Below are positions 43,001-57,290 of a DNA stretch of 64,000 nt, one piece after another; the stretch's first letter is position 1; every line of letters starts with the position of its first letter. This DNA comes from Serinus canaria (taxonomy: Eukaryota; Chordata; Aves; Passeriformes; Fringillidae). Location: the NCBI RefSeq assembly GCF_022539315.1, contig NC_066313.1:36679059-36743058 (forward strand), read 5' to 3'. Below the pieces are notes generated by a model that saw nothing but the letters and a program-made list of their open reading frames with translations, did not search any database and had not been told where the DNA came from. The translations under genes were made by a program, and so were the position numbers.

Positions 43001-46000
43001 TTTAGTGGTGAAGATTATTATATCACGTATCCCCAGATAGTCCCACTGATTATTATCTCAGAATCAAAGAACCATAAGATGAACTATGAACAGAGACAGA
43101 AAGTCTGTGCTGTGAAAAAAATTGTCAGGTTAATTTTTGTCCTGAGTTCAGGCTCTAATAAAGCATATTAATGAGAATCCTTAATGGAAAAAAAAACCAA
43201 AAAAACAGGTTCACCACACTGTCTTTTATGGTGTCTGTGGTGAGGAATGTTTTCTTTGCTGTCTTTACAGTTGGGTCATTTTTGTTGCTACTACTGAGGT
43301 ATTTATTAAAGTGAGGATTAATCCACAGGAGTTGCTGAGTTTTTCATAAAGAATTTTTTATGGGACTGCTGATACAGAGGAGATGAAATCTGGTCTCCTG
43401 CTCAGAGTCAAGGTGAGAAACATTCTGGAGCAGCCCAAAAGCACCATCACTGCAGGCAGTATGAGTGAGTAGCAGACCTGGACTTGACTCCATGTGGGAT
43501 GGAGAAGATAAAGAAATGTCACCAAAGTAGTGGGTTTTTTTAAAGATACTGAAGTACTTTGAATCCCATTGCTTTAAGCATTTGAGAAAATGCAAGGCAC
43601 TTCAAAACAGAACACAAAAGGAGCCTCTTGGTCACAGGCATGGACTTTTCCATAGTCTGAAAATGTTCCCAAAGCTGCAGAAACAAGCCAGAAAGGCCCC
43701 ATAAACTTTTTACCAGGTAAACAGCTAGAAGTGAGCAGAAAAAGAAAGCAAGGACATCACCAAGGCTGTAAAAGAAATGTGTTAGTTGAGAAGTTTGCAG
43801 CAGCCTCACTGGCAGCCCCAATGACCTGGACAGGGGCTAAGTGAGGATTCCTCTTGGATTTCACATCTGGGAATAATTTTACCCTGAGCATAGAAGCAAG
43901 ATACATGATCTGGGTTGAGTATCATCAACAGGGCACTGAGGAACAAGTTAAGATACATCTCCAGTGTTTCAGAAGAAAGATGAATCTCACTCCTCCTCTT
44001 GCAGGTGTGTGAGGCAGAGCCATAAGTTGCATTCCTTGCACTGGTTAATGACTTGTGACATACTGTGGGAAAAATATTTTTTCGAACATTGCCTCGAGGG
44101 CAGAAGTGGTTTTAGCCAACCTTTTTTTAAAACCAATGGTCTTAGTACTTGACCAGCTCTCACAACTGTCCAACATCTCCAGCTGGCTGAACTATGAACT
44201 CTATAAACAGTGTCTGCTGGCTGTGGGACAGCTACACATGTTATTTAGGCATCTGAATAGACATTTTACAGTTTAAAATGCTCAATTTCTTCCTTTTGCT
44301 TTAGTGGTTGATGTGTCTAACTGTCACATTTCTGCTATGGATCAACCTCCACATCTTGCTCTCATTTCCCTCTTGATGGACTGCTGGCCAGCTCAGCTGC
44401 TTGGACAGTTTAACCTGGACTGGTGGGTTTGGGTGTTTAACAGATAAGTAGCATCATGAAACAAAGGTATATATGTGGTTTTCTCTTTTGCTGGCATTTT
44501 GGGATTGTGGGTAGTGAGGCTGGGGTTGAGCAGAGAAGGAAATGAAATGTAGAACTGAATGATGTATCTTCTTGCTTTACAAAAGCTAATGATACCCAAA
44601 GAATGTAAGAGCTTCTAGAAGATAAGTGTCTCTAAAAGCCAAATTGAAAAAATTCTCTTTATTTGCCCTATAATGTTCCCCATGACAGCGGTAGAAATGG
44701 GGATGGAGAAATCTCTGTTTCTAATTTTCTGAACAGCTATTTCTCTGCAAATTCAGATTTGATCCTTGATGGGCCCAGAGCAGTCCCTCATTTTGTGCCA
44801 TATCTTGTTCACCTGCATGATCCTACTGAAGTGCAAGGGGATCTGGACTGTTTTAACCTGCCCTTGAGGCCATCTGCTTTCCTCTGGCAGATGTGTAGGG
44901 CATGGAGGGGACAGTGAGCTCTGTGTGTGACTGCTGGCATCTCAGATCCATGCTCATATCTGCCTGGGGGATGCAGAGACCGACCTGACCATACTGCTCA
45001 GCTCCTCCCACAACTCCCTATGCCCCTGCACCTTGTAAACTGTCTTAATACTTGAGCAGTGTTACTTGCAGGCTATGCTGGCTCTGCACAGAAAAGCCAT
45101 GAGGCAACAGCAGATCATATCTTGGCCCCACATCCTCAATCCACAAGCCAAACCCACAAAGCAGCCCAAATATCTCTAAGTACGCCTTCTATGACACATC
45201 AGATACTTCAGAAAGTCTGATATCTAGGCCACATCCTGTGTGTTTTGTCATTAGTAACTTCATTTATTTTGAAAGTGCTACTTGAAAAAGGCAGAGTGTT
45301 ATACTGGCCAAAGAGAAAGTAGTCTGCTTTTTTTTCCTTCCTGATGTTAACTACTGGAGTGTGTACAGGCTGCCAAAAATTTCTGGTTGCTTGGGATATT
45401 GTTCAGCCACATGGTGCTTGTAATGTTCTGTCCACATCCATGTATCCTGTGGATTTCACAAGTGGTTTTGGAGTATATAAAGTGTCATCAGCTCTTGTGC
45501 AAATTTCTGCTTCTTATCCGTTTAGACCACAGTGTGCTATGAAGCCAGCAGCTGGAGCAAGACTTTCAAAAATAGATAACTTTCTCTGTGTCATGTCCAT
45601 CTCTCTTGGTCTAGATTGGGATCTGTGTTTTAAATCATGCTGGGACAGTACACTTACTGCACTGGTGTACTATGCCCTGCTGCTTTTGCATATCTGGCAC
45701 AGTCTAGCAGCTTTAATGCTGCCACAAAAATGTGTGCAAATGAGCAAAGAAATAGAATAGATTTCATGAGTTCAGATGAAACTGCCACTTAATAACCCTC
45801 AGGTTTAAACTTAAGAATGCAGGGGTTAATTTCAAATGGTTTGTCTGAAGTTACATAAATAAAAGGCAACTGAGGGACTTGGAACCTGTTGTTTTGTATT
45901 AGTGAGTCTATTGTCACTTCCACCTAGCAGTCTGAATCTGGCCCTTTCAGCTTCCAGACAGACTGGATGAGAGCCCATATACTAAGTCAGGGTTGGTTTG

Positions 46001-49000
46001 ACAGAACACAAGTGAGAGGTGGGCAACAAATTTCATCACTTGTTCATTTTTGCAGCTCTTCAGATGAAACCAGAGATCCTAACCAGGGCTTATTTATTTT
46101 CAGCTCTGATGTGTCATACTGATGCATATGTGGATTCCTTATGGGTTAAATACAGATTTCAGTTTGAAGTGTGATATGAAAGAGTAACAGGGATATAATT
46201 TTTACCTTATACAATATGTGTGTGTTGCAAGATCACCAGCAGAGATCTTAGAGGCAAAGCAGACTGCTGTACCATAATGTTTGGACCCAGAAGGACTCAG
46301 GCATTTCACTTGATACTGAAATTAAACCTGATTTGTGCATCTGTGGGATTCTGGGTTTAGATTAGAGGCATCTGCTTTGACTCCTGTTTCTGTCCATCCC
46401 TACTGCATTCAGCAGGATGTTCTCAGGAATACTGAAGTACACTCCTGGACTTGCAATCAAGATTTACCTGTGCACAGGTAAATGCTGAAGGAATGTGGCC
46501 TGGGTGACTGACAGGTGTGTGAGACAACAAAAAAATGCCACTACAAGGGAATGCTGGCTTTGTTCTCACTGAAGGGTCTGACCACGTAGTGCCTCTTGTT
46601 TCTCATGCTGTTTGCAGCACATTAAAGTCTTCTATATTGAGCCTTCTGAAATGATGCTTCTGCATCAAAGAGAAAGTATCCATTCTGTGACATAGCATCT
46701 GTCTGGTTTTACCAGAGGGTTGCCAATCATCTGATTTTAGAGGTATTTCTCCATTGTTTTAAATGAAAGTAATTTCACTTACATCCCAGGTTACTTGGTT
46801 TATATGATGAAAACTCAGCATTATAATTAAGCTAAAGGCAGGTCTGGCTTCAGTGAAAATGTCACAAAATTTGGTCTTTGTTTCAGCCTCCACAAAGTCT
46901 GTTATAAAACAAGAGAGAGGTATCTGAGGGGTCCTAAGTCCTTTGATCAGAATCTTTCCTGATCTTTGCTCTTAGGACAATATTCTATCTATTTTAGGAT
47001 TCTATATTTTCTGTAAGAGGTAGTCCAGGAGGCACAAGTAGATTTTATCCTTTTCTGAAGTCTTGCATATTCCTAATTCATTGGAAAACATTTTAGCCTG
47101 ACTTTCCTGGAGATAGCAGTGCTGATTTCTAGGATGATACATTCCCCAGCATTTACCTCCTCCTTCAGCAGGCAACCAATGTGTGAGTTGTGAAGGTGAG
47201 AGTCTCCACTCAGCTGTTCCTCACACAAAACAGTGCTCAAAATAGGTAGATGTAGCTCATGATCAGTTCTTATTTGAGCTCAGGGATGGTAATAATTAAT
47301 GGTGGTGGGATGCTGACATGTTTGGTACAGCCTGATTCTTTGCCCTATGAACACCTCTGTGCCCAAACCATTCCTTGTTCTTATTTCTCCTTTACCTTTT
47401 TTTACAGTAAGCAAAGAACCCCTCTGTTTGTAAGTGCACCTAATATTATCCTTATTTCCTAGGGGATTGTGAGGTATTTTCCTCCCTCAATAAAGTATTT
47501 TGAGATCTATAAACAAAAAAGCTACCACAGTGGTATGAAGGAGCTGATGCTAGAGATTAAAGGAGTGCATGCCAGTCAATAAGGTGAGAAGACTGTTGTA
47601 TTAAAGCAGCCTGGATCTTTGACCTCTATGGGATAAATCACTTTCATCTTTGTTAAGCTGAGGCTCTGGTAGGAGTTGTTACTTTGGCTCTGAGAAGGCA
47701 GAGTAACCTCACTCCCATCCCCATTCCCACCCCATTCCCATCTCCATCCTCTGCATATTGTCTTTGAGAGGAACATGGTAAACATGATGGAGCTGGGAAT
47801 GTCTCCTTTGTGACAGCACTCCCCTGAAAATTTGACCTGGTTCTGTTAAAAATGCTCACCCACATGCCCCCAAAGCATAAAGGAAATCTCTCAAAAGGCT
47901 TTCTTGGTGTATCACCCTTCATGTTAGTGCTGAGTTTGCCTATAGAAATATCACAGGAGACACAACAAAAGGACTGCTCCAACACCAACCAGAGTGACCA
48001 TGCTGATGTGATGTTTATTCTGAAAGCAGAAGAAAGTGAAATAAGGTCAAACTGTTTTTTCCACGTGCACTGTTTGCATTGCATTAATGTAGTAGTATTT
48101 TTATACACCCCTGGTGTTTTGCATCTCTTTGATCTTTGCAATCTCACACTACAGCACAAACAGAACAGGGTCTGGAGGAAGGAACAGTGCATTGTGTGCC
48201 TTTGTTTGCAGTGAGCATGACCTCATGGGTTGTGTTCCAAAGTTCCAGGGAAGCCCATGGTCCCAGAGCAAAAGAGATGTTTCTCTTCTTCACCACTTGT
48301 ATCCACCTCTTTAATATAAAGGAGAGGTGTCAGATGGTCATGTCCTGCTGTGTTTTGATTTTCAGGGGACACACCATGACTTTCAATGACCTGATGCTCT
48401 ACCCATCACGTGCTATGTTTTGTTTGCCCCCCTGGGGGCACACACAGGCAATGGGGGATGCGTTTGTGTCTGCACACAACAAAGCGTGTACAATCTTGGG
48501 GGCAAGATTGTACACATTTTAACCTGAAAACAATCTCAGGAAGAGGAGGTGCTGCATCAGAACAGTGGGCCATTGCCTCTTAGACAAACAGCAACAGCAA
48601 TGGTGGCAGGCACCAACATCCATCCTTGGCCAGGCTGCTGCATATTTTGGGTAAAATAAGGTGATTTTCCTTATCTTTGAAGGTGGTGTTCCCTATCCTC
48701 TTCAAAGGCTAATAGAAAATTAGTTTGCTCTTGTATGCATGGTATCCAGAGCAGAACCTGAAAACAATGGGCTAAATTGAACAGAAGAAACATGACCTAC
48801 CATGTAAAGAACAACTTTCCTTGATTCTCAGCCCAGCTTTGGAGATAAAAGTGCCCTGAAGAGTAATACATATACCATCTAATGAGCTCACTTCAGGCAG
48901 TGTCCTTTTATAGTGAAGGTGGGCTTCTGGTTCAAAAGCTGCTGCCAATTTTAAATAAAACTGCATTGAGCAAAAAGAATCACAGGCTCTTTGGTAGCCC

Positions 49001-50087
49001 ACCAAGTCCCAAAGACCATTCCAGATGTTTTGAGTAAAAATTATTGTCTTGGATTTTAGCTGGGACTTGGAGTGTGTCCTAGGACAGAGGGGTGAAAGAC
49101 ACAGCTGTAATTCAATTCCTGAAGTGGAATTCAGGCCCATGGGGTCACCTTGGGAAAAGTTTGGAGGCCGGCCTGGATCACTGTTGAGCAGGTTTTCATA
49201 CCACAGCCCGAGAGCAATTTTCTGGCCTTCTGTTGCTGTGATCCAGTCCTAAAGTAAGATAAGCACACATAACTGAGACAAAGCCTACATAGAAAAAGGC
49301 CTGGTTGGAAAAATGCCCAGGTACACAGAGAACTCCTCCTTCTCCAGGAGCAGGTCAGGCTACCACAGTGCTTCAGTTTTGTTCTGTATTTATATTACAA
49401 GTGGCAGCTGATTCCCATCAGGAAGGTACATGGAGATAATTGTCACTTTTGCTTCTGGTTCCTTTCCAGAAAAGAGTTAGGCTGTCTCAGTCCTTGCAGA
49501 GGCATTGCCAGGTGACTCTCACCTGAGGCCAGGACTCACCTGAACACTGAATCCTTTGTTCCACTGCCCTTCCTTGGTCAGACAAGAAGCAAATAATCAG
49601 ATCACTGTTTACTGGCAACCTGTTTTCCTTAGAACATAGGCAAAGAGAATGAGATCAAAACATTTATCACCTGGGACCTCTACTTTGTCAAATTTTCATC
49701 TAGTAGCCAACATTTTGATATAATTAAAGTGCTAAATGGAGACAACCATACATGCAGTTAACTGCATGAGTGTTTAAATAGAATGTTTGTGCATGGAGAA
49801 ATATTCAGAAATAAAAATTTTCTTGGTTTTTCTTCTCATTGTTACTAGTGAGGATAGCTGCAGGGTGCATGCTCTTGCAAAAATAATGGTCTCTGTTAAA
49901 AGATACGGCTTCTCTCTGCTGTGTCCATTGATAAATGCACTTCACTTCCTTATCAGTTTTCTAGCAGTGTAGTTGTGCAGTGATTTAACTGGGCAGGCAG
50001 CTAAACACCTCCCTGACATTTGGAAAAAAGGTAAAACTAGTGGGTTGAGATAAAGATAGTTTAAAAGGATAGAAAAGGAAGGGAAAA
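37068..50087. other. FUT4 3' UTR and long intergenic region, no further gene seen
   Basis: Polyadenylation hexamers that could serve FUT4 are ATTAAA at 37252 and AATAAA at 38179. Beyond this the sequence is AT-rich and unique. The longest open frames (for example 45344-45760 and 47653-48192) have no recognisable domain and no convincing splice sites. A short (CCCATT)-like tract occurs near 47700-47750. Mammals carry PIWIL4 next to FUT4; I saw no exon of it here. Confidence 0.5.
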
Positions 50088-50095
50088 TAATAATA

Positions 50096-50170
<75 letters not shown>
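50088..50170. repeat. (AAT)n microsatellite
   Basis: About 80 bp of nearly perfect AAT repeats, with one early ATAATA interruption. It lies at the 5' side of an LTR element and generates the poly-Tyr and poly-Leu frames on the minus strand. Confidence 0.97.
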
Positions 50171-50568
50171 GAATATGCAAAACAAGTGATGCTCACTGCA
50201 GTTGCTCATCACTCACTGAATGATGCCCAGCCAGTCCCTGAGCAGAGGTTGGTCTCTCCTGGCCAGCTTCCCCAGTTTTATTATTCAGCAAGATGCCATA
50301 TGGTATGGAATGTCCCTTTAGCCAGTTGGGGTCAGCTGTCCTGGCTGTATCCCCTCCCATTTTCTTGTACACCCCCAGCCTCCTCCCACGGGCAGGGCAG
50401 AGTGAGCAGCTGGATGTCCATGATGCAGAGTAAGCACTGCTTAGCAACAACTACAGCATCAGTGTTATTAGCATTATTCGCAACATTCTTCTCATCCTAA
50501 ACCCAGAGCATAGCTCTGTATCAGCTACTAGGAAGAAAATTAATTCTCTCCCAGCTGAAACCAGGACA
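50171..50568 (+). mobile_element. Avian endogenous retrovirus solo LTR
   Basis: Blocks such as 'aaacaagtgatgctcac', 'gatgcccagccagtccctgagcag', 'atatggtatggaatgtccc', 'ccagttggggtcagctgtcc' and the end 'cccagctgaaaccaggaca' follow, from memory, an LTR found in many copies in bird genomes. It may begin further left, around 50050, with the microsatellite expanded inside its A-rich 5' part. No internal retroviral coding sequence is visible on either side. The family name is not certain. Confidence 0.7.
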
Positions 50569-53500
50569 AGCTTTGTACTTTGTACTTCTTGTGCTTTGAA
50601 GCCCTCTGTTACCTGTGTACATTAGGACTTATAAAAAGAATGATGGATTATTCCTCTAGGACTGCCTCTGTTTGACCTCTGTAAACAATCTAAGGATTGC
50701 ATGTAGCAAACAAGAAAACAAACAGACTTCCTGAAACCTAAAATAAGAAAAAAGAAATCATAATTACAGCAGCCTTTCATTTATGAGTTCAGCTCGTTCG
50801 GTTTTCTTTAAAGCCCAGCAACTGAGATAAGCATGACAACAGGCTCTCGATGTTACAAGATTCGAGTCAAGATTTTGAGAGGTGAGGAACTGTCTTCCAA
50901 TGTTAGATTGCAAAATCCACTCCACTAGCACCTGCCAGAAGTGCTCCAGGAGCATGTTCTCTGCCATAACTCTTCCAAGAGGGCTCAGATATCTCAGATT
51001 TCAGATTCAGCAGAAAACAGCTCAAACTCCATCTCCTAATCTGCATGCCATCGGTACAGAGTATGGGATCTGGGCTTTCCAGCAGCACAAGGATGCTGCA
51101 AATTCCTGTGATCCAGCCTGCTCTCCTGTGTGCCTACACATGTATCTATGGAGCCCTGTAGAGGGAGAGTGACCCGGTGGCAGGTAGCAGGGTGCTGAAA
51201 TTGCCTCTCATAAAGAAGTGTGTGTTCTCCTGGGTACAAGGAGTGGATAAGGGCATTGGGTTCAACAGGGTTTGCAAGTGCAGGAGGTAGAGTGCAACAG
51301 CTTGGCATCCTGCAAGTAGTAATGTCTGCATGCAGCTGAGGACAGGCAGGAGAGGAGTTTTTAACCTCTTTCTTCCTGCTATTGATTTCTCCTCTTAGGG
51401 CTTGAACTTTTGCTTTGTCACGCCTCTGTCATGGTGCTGCTTTTACACTGCCTTGCTTTTGGAGCCTTAAAGCTTTCAGTGAAGAGCAAGGTAAAGCTGG
51501 GGTTTGATGGTTTCCTTGCTCATTGCTTCTTAAGTGTCCCTTATCTCTAGCTAGAGTGTGGGAGTATGGGTGGGAGCTGGAATCCATTGCTCATGTGTAT
51601 TGGCAGAAGGTGACAGCAGAGCCAGCTTTGCTCCCTCCACTTCTCCCTGCTAAGCAGAAGCCAGATCCAGATAGATAAAGCAAGAACAATATGAATTAGG
51701 ATGGTATAAATACACAGAAATGACAGTCCAAATTAATTATATCTTTTTACACTGACATTGTGAAAATGTCCACTCTATATTCCTATAACTAGAAAAAAAA
51801 TTAATTTGGGAAATATTTGTTTGTCTTGTAACTCTTGAAAAACATTTTTTCTGTGTTGCACAAAAATATATATGAAGAATGGTTATTTTTCATCTTTTAG
51901 CATCATTTATCCATGCCTCTCTAACCAGTTATATTTAGGATGAGATGATTCACGGACTGTTGCTGCCCAGTGGCTATAAAAGGAGTCTTAAATGACCATC
52001 TCAGATGCAGATGTCTTTTGTAGCAATTTTTGTTATACTACTCTTCCTTAATTTAGTTTCACAGCTTGGATAGAAAAATCTGTTTGCAAACCAGACATGA
52101 GATCTCTTATGCCAAAGCTAAATGAAAAATTAATTGATTTTGTATAATGAAATCTGATCTAAATGTTATAAAAAAAATTGTAGGCTATGAAATAACCCTC
52201 ACAAGTATCTCCAGAGTTGTGGCTTGCTGAGGTGGGTGGTGTGTAAGTACCATGGCTCTCCCTGCCCATCACCTTGCCAGCAGCAAGCCTCCCATCCCCA
52301 GCAGAAACAGTGTTTTCCAAACTCCCTTCTTCTGGCCTGTTTTAGACAGGTGTGCTGAGATAAGCTGAAGGTGCTTGGAGGGTTTGTTGGGTTTGTTTCC
52401 CTCCCTGGGCAGGGGTGAGGTGTGCTGGTCAGGGTGCTGTGAGGCAGGTGGGGAGCTCAAAGGGGGAGCCATGAGGAGCAACCTCTGGAGTGGTGCTGTG
52501 GGCATGGTACAGCACAGATGTGGCCAGTCGTTGTTTGAGGTTTCACAGATGGATTACCAGTGTCTGCAGAGGTGCTGAACCAGTGACTGCTCGGGTCCTG
52601 CAGCCTGAGGAAGGAGCTTCCACCTGGTCTGGCCACAGGGGAGCACCAAACCTGCCTCCAGAATGGGAACATGCAACCAGCTGCTCTGCTTTGCCTAAGA
52701 AAACGAATGGTAAAAAACATTAGAAGCTCATTAGGCCAAGGAACAGCTCTCTTTTTCTCTCTCATTCTCAGCTTTATTTCCTGTATTGTCATAGTAGAGA
52801 TAATAATGCTGTTATTAAATATCTAACCAGATTGCTGAAACATAGCATTTTTTGACCAAAGGTGTTGGTATTTATGAACTTTAGGCAAAGAGTACCCTAA
52901 ATAAATTAATTTCAATGTTTTTTAAATTTTGCTTTTTGTTTTGTAAAACAGTTTACCTTTGGTTATAAAATAATTTATTATTGTTTATTATGCCATAAAA
53001 CTTTACAGTGTCTTGCAAAGGAATCTGTTTCTTGCATTTTTGGAAAAAGAATGACTCTATTTTAGTGCCCTATTAGTCATTAAACTGATTGGGACAAGTT
53101 TAGTAAAATTAATTTTGCATTCTGTTGCTGAGTACTCTGCTGGGCAAATAAATAACAATTAACGATAAAAAACCTTCAGTCTTGCTATTCATTTTGCAAA
53201 CCCAGGAGAAACAGAAAACAGCAATGCTAGCTGTACCTAAATGTCATCAATCCCACTGGACCCATTTTTCCATGCTGCAGGAGGGAGGAGTTTTCCCACT
53301 GGCAGAGAGAGGGGGAGGAAGGCTCACTGTAAGGTTCAGGTTTGAGCAATAAATACTAGGAAGACAGTGTCAGATGGCAGAGGTCATAAACCAGGTAAAA
53401 TAAAGACTTTTTTATTACCCTTCCCTGCATTTGTGGGATGGGGTTTGGATAGTGGCTGAGCACTGGAAGGAGGTAACTTTGCTGCTTTTGCTGTCAGTGA

Positions 53501-56500
53501 CTCATAGTGACTCAATCAACTCTTGAAAACACAAAAGCACTCTTGTGCAAAGTTCTCCTCTCTGGTTATAGGTAGTCATTACCTCTGAGAGGGTGCTCAG
53601 AACATGTGTAGGAGTTTCTCTCTGCCAAGGGAGTATTTTGAGGTGTCTGGTTTTTGAGAACCCAATTTTCTTTCCATGCTTCAACTCCTTCCTGACAAGA
53701 CAGTTGTATGGAGCATTTGCAATTTTTCTGGCTCAAGGTTTTTAGTAAGTCTAGCTAGGACAAAATCCTGTTCAAAAAGCAGCAGAGAAAGCTTTCTATT
53801 TTTTTTTTAACAAATATTATTTGTAATTTTTAGATACAGCTATTAAACACAAATTTAAATATATATATATTTTTAAATTTACATTGACAGCTGCTTGTCA
53901 TCTTGGCTGTCTGCTAACATTGCTGAGAATCAGAATGAAACACCATGGCTCCTCAGACACTCAGCATCCAGAAGATTGATCCCCTGTGTGTTACCCACCT
54001 TTCCCTGGCAAGAACCAAGCATATCCCAAGCTCATCAGGCACCCTGACATGTTAGCCCATTAGCACTGGGATCAAAGAGGAGCCTCTTTGCTCCTCAAAT
54101 GCAGATGCTGTGCTCTGTTCACTATGGACATCCTTTTGTTTGTCTCTTGTAATGGGTTTTAAATCTGCTCGAATTATATGGTAATCTTTAGAAAGACCAT
54201 TGGTTGGCTTTTTTCACACTGGTATGGTGCAGAGGGAGGATGCAGGGTGCATCAGCAGTCACCTGAAGGACATTTGGGCTTAGATCTTTGCAGGGAGATA
54301 CTGCTGCAAATCCCAGTGTGGTGCAGTGGGGTCCTGCAAGGGAGCTGGGCAGGCTGCGCTCTGCTGCTGACTTCCCAGCGGGAGCAGTTTGGATGGGGGA
54401 GCCCCTCTGCGCCTCTCCTAATCCCTCCTGAAGGGATTAGGGCGTTGTGCTTCCTGAGGGCCATCAGTGGATGTAATCTGCTGCTACTGAGAGCTCTGCC
54501 GAGGATGCTGCTGCGATGCACAGCAGGGTTTGTACTCGGCGGATGCTGCTCTGCTGCAGCAATTCCCTTGTGCTGGAAGCTCTGAGGGATCCATAGAGGT
54601 GTGTGCTTGTTACAGGGGCTGTCAGTGGGAATCAGGGCTCTGTACTGAGCTCTTCAGCTCAGCCCCAGTTCTCTGCTGTATTCTCACAACATTGAAAATA
54701 AGTGTTTTACAGGCATCTGCCTTCTCTGGGTTTGCTTTCAGTGCAGTTCGTCTCGATTCTGAGTCTTGTTTCCACAGTCCTTCAGAAGATCCCTGAATGT
54801 TAACTCAGTGTCCATTTACATATTTAATTGTGGGTTTACTGTTATTTTTTTACTATTTACTCTTATTCTTACTGTCTTCATAATTTCCATAAGGTAGTAC
54901 ATATTGATAGTAGAAAAATAATTTTTTATTCTCACCTCAGGCTTCTTAAATTTTCTTGTGTTTCACAGGGAAGATAGTGTAACTATGAACCAACAAGAGC
55001 TAAGACATTTCTACCAACAATGTCTTAAAACAATTTTTTTCATGTAAAACTAACTTCTGTAATGGAAAGGGAAAGCAGACACAAGCCTCTGTGGTGTAAG
55101 GTTTGCCAACGAGGCTGCTATCAATACTACAAAATGACAGACTCAAAACTGCCTTCAGAGTGCCTGCTACTTGCTTGTCTTTACAGTCTGAAAGGATTTC
55201 ATAGGAAAGCAGGAGCACCTGGTGGTGCTGTCACAGAACTAGAAGCTTTTAACCCTGCTGAGGCAGTTAAATAGACATGCAGTTTTGCATGTGTGTATGG
55301 CAAGAGAAAAAATAAAAAAATCATTACTTGCTTGCTTTGTGAGCACCTTAAATGTTACACTTTCTGGGCCTGAGTGCCCCTTCCAACACAAACCATTCTA
55401 TAATTCTACCTTTTTTCAGAAAAAGTGGGACCCACAGTGCCCATGGCATCCTAAAACTGAGGACTCTGCCTGCAAGAGCACTCAGTAATGTCTAGGATGA
55501 ACAGAAAGAAGAGGGAGATGCACTGTACTCCTCACTGCTAATTTTGATGTGAACAGAAGCTGAATGTTTCATTTTCAAAGTCACATTTGATTTTCTTATT
55601 GTAGCATGGATTTACTGGCTTTTGAAAAACAATGTTTGTTTCAATTATGTTTAACCAGTCTAATCCCTCATAAAGTATTTGATTTTGTAAAGCACAGACT
55701 AAGGTTTATATATAATCAGTTCTTATTGGGGGCACCAAGAAGGGAAAATAAAGACTGGAGCAGCACAACATGTGGTGAAATGAAATGAAAACTGAAAACA
55801 GAGAGTGTGACGTAGTGCAGGTATAATAGGGTTTAAGAGCTGTGTGACAGATGAGTTCTATGGAAAAGGCAGGCAAAGTGGGGCTTTGGGGCTGGAACAA
55901 TGCTTTTTATTGAAAAGCAGTGCCCTTCTCAGGTAGCCCTGGGCTGCCAGCTGCCTCTGCAGGAGCTGAGCCGCGGCTCAGTCCCCTAGATGGGGTTAGA
56001 GCGCTGTGATTCTCTGCTACCTCCTGCTGCTCCATCTGCGCCCTGAAGGGACCAGCTGATCAAACAGGCAGTGTGCTAAGAGGGTCCTTGGAGAGGTCAC
56101 ATCATGTTGGCAGCTGCCACCCAATATAATCAGCCAGTACTGGGTTGCTTTTCTCAAGTAATTGTGTGAAATACGACCAGATTCTTTGAAAATGAAAGCT
56201 TGCTTATTTGATAGCTGTTTCTCAATTATGTGAGTGTGCCCTTAAGTCCCTGTCTTTTATATCAAATAAAATGCTTCTGCAGAAACAGAGGCTTGTCTGA
56301 TGCTGCAGATTGTGTGCCAATTTTGCTTGAGTGAACAGGCTCCCACAGATGACAAATCTTAGAAGAGCAGAGAGTAAGTTCACAAACTTAATTGGCACCA
56401 TAAATATTCTATTTCTGTGTGTCTCCACAGTCTGGAAGTGCCCATCAAGTATTCCTTGATAATAACACACCTGGGCTTTTGAAACATGGGGAGAAAAGCA

Positions 56501-56936
56501 GGCTACTGGAGAAAGGACAGCTATGTGCTTGTATCACTGATAAAGAAAAATAAAGTTTGCTTTGATTTAATGTAGGGAATTGCTATTCAGTGTTACACAG
56601 TTTGTATCTGAGGTGTATGCTTCCATGAATAGAAGTTCCTTGGCTGCAGGGGCTGATTGAGCTGCTGCTCTGTAGGGAATGACACTGGATTGCCTCTTTA
56701 TTGAGGACAGGAGTGACACCTCCTGTCTGCTGCTGGAGGGGGTTATGAAGGGACCTTGTGCTGGTTGTGGAAGTGCAGGGAGGCAAATGGGTGGCATCAG
56801 TAGGCGCTGTGATGGCATCTCTCTGCTTTGCTGGTGCTCATTACCCAGCACATTTCACTGGTTAAACTCCTGCTAGAGCCAGCCATTCTTGGGGTTACTG
56901 CTTTGGACCACGGAATTGCCATCCAAGTGGTATGGA
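50569..56936. other. Intergenic region, no gene seen
   Basis: Mixed AT-rich unique DNA. Apart from a 37-bp CR1-like tail at 55374-55410 I found no repeat that I can name, and no coding exon. The open frame at 54178-54585 is in moderately GC-rich sequence and lacks any motif. Confidence 0.45.
55374..55410 (+). mobile_element. CR1-type 3' tail fragment
   Basis: The sequence 'ccccttccaacacaaaccat' followed by 'tctataattctacc' matches the terminal segment and ATTCTATGA-like ending of avian CR1 elements. It is only about 37 bp, so it is either a very short insertion or a remnant. Confidence 0.5.
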
Positions 56937-57290
56937 TTGGTTAAAGATCACCTAGTTCAAACCTCCCCCTACCATGGGGAGGAATACCTTCCTCTGGACC
57001 AGATTGCTCAAATCCCCATCCAGCCTTGAAGACTTCCAGGAATGGGGCATCCACAACTTCTCTGGGCAGCCTGTGCCAGTGCCTCAGTGCCCTCATGGTA
57101 AAGAAATTCCTTCTATTATCTGATCCAAACCTACACTCTGTCACTTTAAAGCCATTCTGCCTTGTCCTATCACTTCATATCCTTGCAAGAAGTCTCTCTG
57201 CCTTATGGTACTGGGAGATGCTGTAATGTCTCATCAGAGTCTTCTTTTCTCCAGAGAGAACAACCGCAGCTCTTCCAGCCTATACTTAAA
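56937..57290 (-). mobile_element. CR1 LINE fragment (ORF2 end and 3' UTR)
   Basis: The minus strand carries the CR1 blocks for 'RRNFFTMRALRHWHRLPREV' and 'FLEVFKAGW', and the plus strand shows 'aaagccattctgccttgtcc' and 'tcttttctccagagagaac', typical of the reverse complement of CR1. It is truncated at the 5' end and contains stops. Confidence 0.8.

Noticed and set aside
45344..45760. 138-codon frame in the FUT4-downstream region
   Set aside because: No recognisable domain; composition is like the flanking non-coding DNA.
49942..50212. Poly-Tyr and poly-Leu minus-strand proteins
   Set aside because: Translation of the (AAT)n microsatellite.
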